Part shown: in pieces, positions 1-5,153 of the stretch
How positions within the stretch are numbered: the stretch's first letter is position 1
Layout of the letters: each line of letters opens with the position of its first letter
NCBI GenBank assembly: GCA_964482585.1
Contig: CAYZYO010000118.1
Coordinates: 1 to 6,161 of the forward strand
Direction: 5' to 3'
DNA: 6,161 nt
Source: CAYZYO01 sp964482585
GTDB taxonomy: Bacteria > Bacillota > Syntrophomonadia > Syntrophomonadales > Syntrophomonadaceae
Notes under the pieces: generated by a model
The model's input: the letters and a program-made list of their open reading frames with translations, nothing else
Database searches by the model: none
Told to the model about the DNA's origin: nothing
Translations under genes and position numbers: made by a program

Positions 1-2
1 AC

Positions 3-66
3 GTGCGCCCATGGGCGCACCGTTTCTATTGACACAGGAGAACCGTCCCCTTGTGTCTGGGCGCAC
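3..66 (-). repeat. Dispersed hairpin repeat abutting the mutS2-like stop codon
   Basis: The core at 29-55 is a 27-base sequence identical to 2481-2507 in the array after the aldehyde dehydrogenase gene. It contains GACACAGG facing CCTTGTGTC, so the core itself can fold as an imperfect hairpin with one bulged T. It is flanked by GTGCGCCCA (3-11) and its reverse complement (58-66). Bases 3-20 also form a perfect 18-bp palindrome centred on CCATGG. The element ends 3 bp from the mutS2-like stop codon (70-72). It looks like a REP-type palindromic element. Such elements are often spread by REP-associated IS200-like transposases, but none is seen here. It could also serve as a 3'-end structure for the mRNA, although no T-run follows within the window. 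Confidence 0.75.
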
Positions 67-69
67 GCG

Positions 70-2022
70 CTAGTCCTTCTCTATGGTAAGTCCCTCTATA
101 TGGTGTTTACTCATAATTTTTCGCTTTTTACGATTTTCTTTGGTTTCAAAGATTATATCCATATCATAGTTCTCAGGATATAAATCATTACGGTCTATTT
201 GGAGGGTGAGGCGTTTGTGGTTAATAACAAATTTCTTACCCATTACCATTACTCCCAGATCCCCCCGTCCGTTTTCTTCCTCGCATATTATTCCGGTACG
301 CTGCATAGTACTGATATAAACCCGGTCTCCTAACTCGAGTTCTTTTTTGACATAACGCTTACTGCGTTCTCTTTTATCCTTTTCTTTATCGTGTCCTTCC
401 TGGCTGCGTTTATCTTTCAGCCTTGCTTGGATATCTTTTTGATCTACTATACTATCAATATATTTTACATACTCTCCCGCATAACTGATTCTATTTCCGT
501 AAGTGATTTCATGGGCGCGCTCAATTATATGCTGTTCTATTCCTAATCTTAAGGCAATTAGGAAAGCATTGCTTTCTCCCCAATCGCCAATCTGCAATTG
601 ATAAAGCGGACGAAGGCTTTTAATATCAAAAGCCATAGACCCATTTTCAAAACCAGGGGTATTAAGCGCATAGTCCTTTATCTCCCCAAAATGAGTGGTA
701 GCTATAATAGTAGCACCTTGACTGAAAACCTCCTCCAGCACGGCAATGGCAAAGCCGTGCCCTTCCCCGGGATCAGTACCTGCACCCAGTTCATCCATAA
801 TCACCAGGGTGGAAGAGTCACAGGTTTTAATGATTATTTGAAGGTTCTTAACATGTGAAGAAAATGTACTCAGGGATTGCTCAATGCTCTGTCCATCTCC
901 AATATCAACCAGTATATCTGAAAAAACTGCGAACTCACTGCCTTCAGCTACCGGCACATGGAGGCCGCTTTGAACCATCAAGGTTAACAAGCCCACTGTT
1001 TTTAAAGCCACAGTCTTTCCCCCGGTATTGGGACCGGTGATAATCAATGCCTGGTAGTCCTGGCCAACATTGAAATCAAGCGGTACTGCATTCTGTCCCA
1101 ACAGAGGATGACGACCCTGGATAATATTAATATAATTTGAACGATTGAGACTAACTCTTCTCATATCCATACTGCAGCTATATTTTGCTTTGGCAAATAT
1201 AAAATCGTAATGCACCATGGTTTCCATGTTGATAGATAATTCCCGGCGATGCTCTCCTACCCTCTGGGATAGATCCGCCAATATCCGGAAAACTTCATTG
1301 TTTTCCTCTATTTCCAATAGATTTAACTCTTCCTGCATTTTACTAATTACCGCTGGCTCCATAAAGACTGTTAATCCGGTAGAAGACATATCGAGTACCT
1401 GACCGGGAAAATTTTTTATATCCTGTCGCCTCACAGGCACTACATACCGACCACTTCTGCTGCTGACAACAGAATCCTGCAGCATGCCTTTGTAGGCGGG
1501 AGAACGGAGAATATCATTTAGTTTCTGCTTGATCCGATCTTTTACGATCATCGTCCTTTTTCGAATCCGGGCCAGTTCACTGCTTGCCCGGTCATCAACC
1601 CGGTTGTTGACGATACAGCGGTTTATGTCGGTTCTCAGTTCCTTCAGTTCGTACATTGACCAGGCATAAGCCGAAATCTTAGGAGCAAAAGCCTGCATCT
1701 TATCCATATAATTCCGGATTCGCTTAACACCTTCAAGCATAGTACTACAGGAACTTAACTCCTCAGGGGTAAGCACCATTTCTTTTTCTGCTTTAACAAT
1801 GCTCGCTTCAACATTCTCCATTGAAATCAAAGGTACACTTGAATTAACTGCCAGTATTTCAGCAGCTTCGGTTGTCTCAGTTATCCAGATGTTAATTGTA
1901 TCTATATCCTGGCACGGTTGAAGTGCAGCAATCCTCTGCCTGGCCTTTTCAGTTAATGCATATTTGTTTATTTCTTGTATGATTTTATCGAATTCCAGAG
2001 CATTCATTGTGTATTGATTCAA
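70..2022 (-). CDS. MutS2-like DNA-binding ATPase lacking the Smr nuclease domain
   Basis: This 650-residue protein has the MutS2 layout. There is no N-terminal mismatch-recognition domain; it begins directly with the helical core/clamp region (about 1-300). The MutS ABC-type ATPase follows: Walker A TGPNTGGKT (329-337), signature QSLSTFSSH (382-390), Walker B ending in D410-E411, and switch H444 in ATTHF. A charged linker (about 530-560) leads to a KOW-like segment (about 562-608). The protein then ends with a basic tail where full MutS2 (about 780 residues) carries the Smr endonuclease domain. MutS2 proteins bind branched DNA or collided ribosomes. Without Smr, a nuclease role is doubtful, and mismatch repair proper is unlikely. 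The TTG start at 2022 is favoured because AGGAGG (2036-2031) lies 8 nt upstream; the ATG at codon 6 would be 23 nt away. It is probably transcribed alone, behind a long structured leader. The family is certain; the function of this short form is not. Confidence 0.9.
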   Translation of the reverse strand: MNQYTMNALEFDKIIQEINKYALTEKARQRIAALQPCQDIDTINIWITETTEAAEILAVNSSVPLISMENVEASIVKAEKEMVLTPEELSSCSTMLEGVKRIRNYMDKMQAFAPKISAYAWSMYELKELRTDINRCIVNNRVDDRASSELARIRKRTMIVKDRIKQKLNDILRSPAYKGMLQDSVVSSRSGRYVVPVRRQDIKNFPGQVLDMSSTGLTVFMEPAVISKMQEELNLLEIEENNEVFRILADLSQRVGEHRRELSINMETMVHYDFIFAKAKYSCSMDMRRVSLNRSNYINIIQGRHPLLGQNAVPLDFNVGQDYQALIITGPNTGGKTVALKTVGLLTLMVQSGLHVPVAEGSEFAVFSDILVDIGDGQSIEQSLSTFSSHVKNLQIIIKTCDSSTLVIMDELGAGTDPGEGHGFAIAVLEEVFSQGATIIATTHFGEIKDYALNTPGFENGSMAFDIKSLRPLYQLQIGDWGESNAFLIALRLGIEQHIIERAHEITYGNRISYAGEYVKYIDSIVDQKDIQARLKDKRSQEGHDKEKDKRERSKRYVKKELELGDRVYISTMQRTGIICEEENGRGDLGVMVMGKKFVINHKRLTLQIDRNDLYPENYDMDIIFETKENRKKRKIMSKHHIEGLTIEKD

Positions 2023-2050
2023 CTGTCTAACCTCCTGTTTAAATAAAATT

Positions 2051-2087
2051 AGGGCTGTGAGAGAACACGGCGGCTCTTCACAACCCT
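2051..2087 (-). promoter_or_regulatory. Leader stem-loop just upstream of the mutS2-like ribosome binding site
   Basis: On the minus strand AGGGTTGTGAAGAG pairs with CTCTCACAGCCCT. This gives about 13 bp with one G-U pair and one bulged A, closing a 10-nt loop. AATTTTATTT follows, and then the AGGAGG ribosome binding site 15 nt after the stem. The T-rich but interrupted tail makes it either a weak intrinsic terminator (attenuator) for the mutS2-like gene or a protective 5' hairpin. No competing antiterminator pairing was found by eye. Confidence 0.5.
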
Positions 2088-2115
2088 AACTAGAACTCAT
2101 ATTCAGGGGAAAAAC

Positions 2116-2142
2116 AAATAAAAAACCGCGCTCTTAGCACGG
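2116..2142 (-). terminator. Rho-independent terminator reading leftward
   Basis: On the minus strand CCGTGC (2142-2137), loop TAAGA, and GCGCGG (2131-2126) form a 6-bp stem with one U-G pair. It is followed at once by six T residues and then ATTTG. This is the cleanest terminator in the window. It lies 94 bp upstream of the mutS2-like start, so it would stop either read-through from the aldehyde dehydrogenase gene or a short leader transcript begun in the AT-rich stretch around 2285-2340. Confidence 0.72.
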
Positions 2143-2241
2143 CACTCGTTATTATAATTGCCGCCAGTGTTCATACTCTTTAATCCGCGCAATAAAAGAC
2201 AAGCCATACATAAATGATGGCATTATTTTAACGGATTAAAG
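2116..2241 (-). promoter_or_regulatory. Possible structured leader RNA ending in the 2116-2142 terminator
   Basis: Read on the minus strand, CTTTAATCCG (2241-2232) pairs perfectly with CGGATTAAAG (2187-2178), a 10-bp outer stem. Inside it GCCAT (2221-2217) and ATGGC (2207-2203) make a small hairpin. After it, CGGCA (2163-2159) can pair with TGCCG (2144-2140), which uses bases of the terminator's 5' arm and so competes with it. Outer stem, inner hairpin and terminator with an alternative pairing is the shape of a riboswitch or attenuator. I do not recognise the conserved core of any known class, including T-box. The AT-rich 2242-2360 stretch upstream has no gene and no convincing promoter. This may be only chance pairing in AT-rich DNA. 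Confidence 0.35.
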
Positions 2242-2360
2242 CCCATATCAAATTATGGTTTAGTTATGAACTACCTCGGACATACATTCATCCTTCTAAT
2301 AAATATTTTTAAATAACATATATAAAGTAACTTAATCTTAGAGGAATGTCAAGCAAGAAG

Positions 2361-2525
2361 CACAAGGGGACGGTTCTCCTGTGTCAAGAAGCAGGACGCG
2401 CACAAGGGGACGCGCACAAGGGGACGGTTCTCCTGTGTCAAGAAGCAGGGAAAGAGACGAAAGCAAGGAAACAGTTCTTCTTGACACAGGAGAACCGTCC
2501 CCTTGTGCGCGTCCCCTTGTGCGCG
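2361..2525. repeat. Repeat array with a 48-bp perfect inverted repeat
   Basis: A 34-base unit beginning CACAAGGGGACGG occurs at 2361-2394 and again, identical, at 2415-2448. A partial copy (CACAAGGGGACGCG, 2401-2414) precedes the second. Bases 2397-2444 are then repeated as a perfect reverse complement at 2478-2525, leaving a 33-nt loop (2445-2477). The arms include one full and one partial unit each. The array ends 6 bp from the aldehyde dehydrogenase stop codon (2532-2534). It is the same family as the element at 3-66, in the same orientation relative to its host gene. The long hairpin could form a cruciform or an mRNA 3' structure. It is not a CRISPR array, because the segments between units are themselves repeat fragments and copies face both ways. 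Confidence 0.9.
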
Positions 2526-2531
2526 CTTTGC

Positions 2532-3923
2532 TTACATTAGCCTTAATAGCTTCTTTATTCCCTGCAAAGATATTTTATAGGATGGATATTTAACCGGCAT
2601 GTCAAATAACATGGTATTTTTCATAACACTTTTTTGATGGGAAAAAGTGGTGAAGGTATTTTTCCCATGATAAGAACCGATTCCGCTCTCCCCTACCCCG
2701 CCGAATGGCAGTTCCTGGTTGGTAAGATGGATAAGGCAGTCATTTATGCATATTCCACCTGAACTGGTTTCCTTACATATTGTATCCTGTTTAGCTTTAT
2801 CCCGGGAGAATAAATATAATGCCAGGGGCTTAGGTCTCTCATTTATAAATGATATTGCTTCTTCCAGTACTTCATACTCTATCACCGGCAAAATAGGCCC
2901 AAAAATCTCTTCTTGCATTACCGGATCATCAGGTGAAATATTATCTATAATAGTAGGAGAAATATACCTTTCAGCCGGATCTACGTTTGCTCCAGCAATA
3001 ATATTTCCTTTATCCAGGAGCTTGAGCAATCGCTCGAAGTGCTTATAATTAATAATCCGGCCATAATTCGGACTCTGCCGGGGATCACTCCCATAGAACT
3101 CCAGCAGGACCTTTTTCATTTGACCCAGGAGCCGTTGTTTTATATTCCTATGGACCAGCAGATAATCGGGGGCTACACAGGTCTGGCCGGCATTCAAAAA
3201 TTTGCCCCAAGATATTCTACGGGCTGCGTACTCTATATTAATGTCCTCATCAATTATACAGGGACTTTTGCCGCCCAGTTCCAGGGTTACCGGAGTAAGG
3301 TTGCCGGCTGCTGCCTGCATGACAATTTTACCCACTGCGGTACCACCGGTAAAAAAGATATGGTCAAATCTTTCCTGCAGGAGTTGCTGGGATACTTCAA
3401 TTCCTCCTTCAATTACCGCAATGTATTCCTGAGGAAATTCATTTTCAAGAGCTTTTTTAATAACTCCTGATGTACATAGAGCCAGTTCAGAAGGCTTTAA
3501 TACCGCACAGTTGCCGGCAGCAATAGCTCCCAATAGGGGGGCGATAATTAACTGCAGGGGATAATTCCAGGGACCCATAATTAAGACCACACCTAAAGGT
3601 TCATTATATATATAGCTTTTTGCACCCATGTATACAAGTGGGGTTCTTATCTTTACCGGTTTATGCAGATGTTTAATATTCTTTAACAGGTAACGGATTT
3701 CTGCATGTAAAAAACCGATTTCTGTCATATAGCTTTCTGTAACTGATTTTCGCAGATCTGTGTTTAGAGCCTTAAAGAATTCTGTTTCATATTTAACCAG
3801 TAAGGATTGCACCTTTTTTAACTGGGTTTTTTTGAACTCAATGTCCCGGGTTTTGCCGGTATTAAAATAGTCTCTCTGTTTAACCAGTAATTCTTTAATA
3901 AATGAATTATGAACCAGTATCAA
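2532..3923 (-). CDS. NAD(P)-dependent aldehyde dehydrogenase, ALDH3-like
   Basis: This 463-residue protein is full length for the bacterial ALDH3 group, which oxidises medium- and long-chain aliphatic or aromatic aldehydes to acids. Visible motifs are MGPWNYP with N120, KPSE (143-146), FFTGGTAVGK (190-199), LELGGKSP with general base E215 (214-221), GQTC with nucleophile C249, EEIFGP (338-343) and PFGGVGESG (406-414). A short basic tail is typical of the group. No signal peptide is seen. The start is unsettled. The longest frame begins with TTG at 3923, but AAGGAG (3929-3924) touches that codon with no spacer. CTG at codon 3 (3917-3915) would have a 6-nt spacer, and family alignment suggests the first few residues are extra. 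It appears to be a single-gene unit with its own promoter and palindrome. The true substrate cannot be read from the sequence. Confidence 0.95.
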   Translation of the reverse strand: MILVHNSFIKELLVKQRDYFNTGKTRDIEFKKTQLKKVQSLLVKYETEFFKALNTDLRKSVTESYMTEIGFLHAEIRYLLKNIKHLHKPVKIRTPLVYMGAKSYIYNEPLGVVLIMGPWNYPLQLIIAPLLGAIAAGNCAVLKPSELALCTSGVIKKALENEFPQEYIAVIEGGIEVSQQLLQERFDHIFFTGGTAVGKIVMQAAAGNLTPVTLELGGKSPCIIDEDINIEYAARRISWGKFLNAGQTCVAPDYLLVHRNIKQRLLGQMKKVLLEFYGSDPRQSPNYGRIINYKHFERLLKLLDKGNIIAGANVDPAERYISPTIIDNISPDDPVMQEEIFGPILPVIEYEVLEEAISFINERPKPLALYLFSRDKAKQDTICKETSSGGICINDCLIHLTNQELPFGGVGESGIGSYHGKNTFTTFSHQKSVMKNTMLFDMPVKYPSYKISLQGIKKLLRLM

Positions 3924-3932
3924 CTCCTTGGT

Positions 3933-3970
3933 TTACTGATTTATTATTCTCTTAAATCAGTAACTGTAAA
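3933..3970 (-). promoter_or_regulatory. Aldehyde dehydrogenase promoter overlapped by an operator-like palindrome
   Basis: On the minus strand TTTACA (3970-3965) and AATAAT (3948-3943), 16 bp apart, each match the sigma-A consensus at five of six positions. Transcription would begin near 3936, giving a leader of about 13 nt that contains AAGGAG. A perfect 11-bp inverted repeat, TTACTGATTTA (3933-3943) and TAAATCAGTAA (3953-3963), with a 9-bp spacer, covers the spacer, the -10 and the likely start point. That position fits a dimeric repressor site. If transcription starts further upstream, it would instead be an mRNA hairpin next to the ribosome binding site. Confidence 0.5.
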
Positions 3971-4003
3971 AAAAAGTTCTTACATCTAAACCTAATAAAG
4001 GAT

Positions 4004-4137
4004 CTACAAGTTTCCTTGGATCCTTGACTCTCCCTCAACTTCCACCATTAATTTTTGTCCCTCTTTAAGACGTAATAAACGAAAAACTTCGGCAGGTATT
4101 GTAATTTGCCTCTTACTGGAAATGGTAAGCTAGGCAC
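4004..4137 (-). pseudogene. Broken AbrB/MazE-type antitoxin-like gene
   Basis: The minus-strand frame from 4129 to the TAG at 4006-4004 encodes LTISSKRQITIPAEV, then FRLLRLKEGQKLMVEVEG and eight more residues. This is the swapped-hairpin AbrB/SpoVT/MazE DNA-binding fold seen at the N-terminus of antitoxins and transition-state regulators. A TAG (4132-4130) lies directly upstream in this frame and no usable start lies inside. In the next frame a GTG at 4137-4135, with AAGGA 9 nt before it, reads three codons (V/M-P-S). Adding one base after them would give a continuous MPSLTISSKRQ start. The C-terminal half is also missing: about 42 residues against the usual 75-85. No toxin gene lies beside it. 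I read it as a decayed gene with a 1-base deletion. A sequencing error is the alternative for the frameshift, but it would not explain the short C-terminus. Confidence 0.6.
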
Positions 4138-4311
4138 AATATATTATCCTTTTCATAATTATGTTTACACAGAAATAATAGCATCGCAAAGCGATAACGT
4201 CAAAAATGGGATGTATTCACCAGAGTTGTTACCTCCATTGCCAGCAGCTAACCCTGCTCACCGACTATGCAAACAATGCTCTGTTTCCATGATTGATGGC
4301 TGCAATAGTTC
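4138..4311. other. Stretch with no recognisable gene
   Basis: Neither strand gives a protein I recognise. A plus-strand frame of 78 codons crosses it (4106-4342), but it has no ribosome binding site and overlaps the antitoxin remnant in antisense. Only short hairpins are seen, for example ATCGC-AAA-GCGAT at 4183-4195 and AGCAG/CTGCT at 4243-4258. The part from about 4220 to 4300 seems less AT-rich than its flanks, so it could be debris of a mobile element or of a lost toxin gene, but nothing proves this. Confidence 0.4.
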
Positions 4312-4334
4312 AAAAAAGAACCGTCTTAACGGTT
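4312..4334 (-). terminator. Weak terminator-like hairpin reading leftward
   Basis: On the minus strand AACCGT (4334-4329), loop TAAG, ACGGTT (4324-4319), then C and six T residues. The stem has only 6 bp. No minus-strand gene lies to its right in this window, so it would only block antisense transcription coming from the two-component genes, or be a relic. Read on the plus strand there is no T-run after the hairpin. Confidence 0.35.
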
Positions 4335-4342
4335 TCCGTTGA

Positions 4343-4386
4343 TTGTAAGAATTTCTTAAGAATTGGAACAGGTTTTTTGTAAGATT
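4343..4386 (+). promoter_or_regulatory. 11-bp-phased direct repeats, probable response-regulator site
   Basis: TAAGAATT occurs at 4346-4353 and again at 4357-4364, exactly 11 bp apart. TAAGATT follows at 4380-4386, 23 bp on, about two further helical turns. The longer boxes read TTGTAAGAATT, TCTTAAGAATT and TTGTAAGATT. Tandem sites spaced 11 bp are the usual target of OmpR/PhoB-type dimers. These end about 55 bp upstream of the presumed start of the regulator's transcript, suggesting autoregulation. No binding is shown; this is read from spacing and position. Confidence 0.5.
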
Positions 4387-4425
4387 AGGCTGATATCATT
4401 TGTTTAAAGTAAAATATAAGGAGTG

Positions 4426-4434
4426 TGATATAAT
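4426..4434 (+). promoter_or_regulatory. Extended -10 promoter for the two-component genes
   Basis: TGATATAAT is a perfect TATAAT preceded by the TGN extension. No good -35 sits 16-18 bp upstream (AAAGTA at 4406-4411), which suits an activated or extended -10 promoter. Transcription would begin near 4441 and leave a leader of about 26 nt containing AGGAGTGA (4453-4460), 6 nt before the ATG at 4467. Confidence 0.55.
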
Positions 4435-4466
4435 TTGAAGGATTTTATTAATAGGAGTGATACTTC

Positions 4467-5153
4467 ATGAACATCCTGGTTTGCGATGATGATAAAGAAA
4501 TATCAGAGGCTATAAGAATCTATTTGGAAAACGAAGGCTATAAGGTTTTTAAAGCCTTCAATGGCTTAGAAGCTCTAAATATAATAGAAGAGCATCAAAT
4601 ACAGCTGGTTATTATGGATATTATGATGCCGGAAATGGATGGTTTACGGGCAACGATTAAAATAAGAGAAGATAAAAATATACCAGTCATCATGCTTTCA
4701 GCTAAATCTGAGGATACTGACAAGATAATCGGGTTAAATATGGGAGCTGATGATTACATGACCAAGCCTTTTAATCCTCTGGAACTAATCGCCAGGGTCA
4801 AATCCCAGTTACGAAGGTATACCACTCTAGGAAGCCTGGAAACCAAAAGCAATGTTTATAAGACCGGTGGATTGGTTATAGATGATAAGTCTAAGCTGGT
4901 AACAGTAGACGGTGACGAAGTCAAGCTAACCCCGGTACAGTATAAAATACTAAAACTGTTAACTGCCAATGCGGGAAGGGTGTATTCTATAGATGAAATA
5001 TATGAGAAGGTCTGGCAGGAAACCGCCTATAGTGCGGAAAATACAGTTGCTGTTCATATAAGAAGGATACGGGAAAAGATTGAGATAAATCCTAAAGAAC
5101 CGAAATATTTAAAGGTGGTGTGGGGAATTGGGTACAAAATGGAAAAAATTTAG
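4467..5153 (+). CDS. OmpR/PhoB-family response regulator, VanR-like
   Basis: This 228-residue cytoplasmic DNA-binding regulator has a receiver domain at 1-118. It shows the acidic pocket CDDD (D7-D9), phosphoacceptor D51 in IMDIMMP, switch S78, and K100 in DDYMTKPF. The C-terminal winged helix (about 130-228) has LTPVQYKILKLL, the VAVHIRRIREKI recognition-helix region, and the closing VVWGIGYK typical of the family. The stretch GADDYMTKPFNPLELIARVK closely resembles VanR-type regulators. The resemblance is of subfamily only: no van resistance genes are in the window and the partner sensor is not VanS-like. The start is ATG with AGGAGTGA 6 nt upstream. It overlaps the following sensor gene by 26 bp, so the two are co-transcribed and probably translationally coupled. 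Signal and target genes cannot be inferred. Confidence 0.95.
   Translation: MNILVCDDDKEISEAIRIYLENEGYKVFKAFNGLEALNIIEEHQIQLVIMDIMMPEMDGLRATIKIREDKNIPVIMLSAKSEDTDKIIGLNMGADDYMTKPFNPLELIARVKSQLRRYTTLGSLETKSNVYKTGGLVIDDKSKLVTVDGDEVKLTPVQYKILKLLTANAGRVYSIDEIYEKVWQETAYSAENTVAVHIRRIREKIEINPKEPKYLKVVWGIGYKMEKI
5111..5120 (+). promoter_or_regulatory. Ribosome binding site of the sensor gene inside the regulator gene
   Basis: AAAGGTGGTG matches the AAGGAGGTG Shine-Dalgarno sequence at all but one base of its core and ends 7 nt before the TTG at 5128. It is inside the regulator's last codons. It decides the start of the sensor frame, which has no ATG or GTG nearby: its only upstream in-frame stop is TAA at 5110-5112. 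Confidence 0.7.

Noticed and set aside
598..1402. Plus-strand open frames inside the mutS2-like gene (598-858, 855-1040, 1217-1402)
   Set aside because: They are antisense shadows of a gene with intact motifs.
2104..2175. Minus-strand 23-codon frame starting ATGAACACTGG
   Set aside because: Its second half is a translation of the terminator hairpin and T-run, and AAAGAG lies only one base before the ATG.
2116..2180. T-box leader upstream of the mutS2-like gene
   Set aside because: The GAGTGCCGTGC-CGCGG arrangement faintly recalls the T-box antiterminator, but the conserved AGGGTGG-ACCGCG core is absent and the gene is not a typical T-box target.
2260..2283. Minus-strand 7-codon frame (MSEVVHN) with AGAAGG 8 nt upstream
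   Set aside because: It is too short to support. A Shine-Dalgarno-like hexamer in AT-rich DNA is easily found by chance, though it could be a leader peptide if a transcript starts near 2300.
2361..2525. CRISPR array
   Set aside because: There are only two full direct units. The 20-base interval is a partial copy of the unit, and the other copies are inverted.
2346..2540. Two plus-strand open frames (2346-2540 and 2381-2593) across the repeat array
   Set aside because: They are translations of the palindromic repeat itself, run into the antisense of the aldehyde dehydrogenase 3' end, and lack family resemblance.
2719..3470. Plus-strand open frames inside the aldehyde dehydrogenase gene (2719-3048, 3039-3470, 3202-3432)
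   Set aside because: They are antisense shadows with no domains or ribosome binding sites of note.
4106..4342. 78-codon plus-strand frame
   Set aside because: It has no ribosome binding site, no recognisable domain, lies antisense to the AbrB-like remnant, and includes a terminator-like hairpin.
4435..4470. 11-codon TTG leader frame whose TGA overlaps the regulator's ATG
   Set aside because: The better reading is an extended -10 (4426-4434) with transcription starting near 4441, downstream of that TTG.
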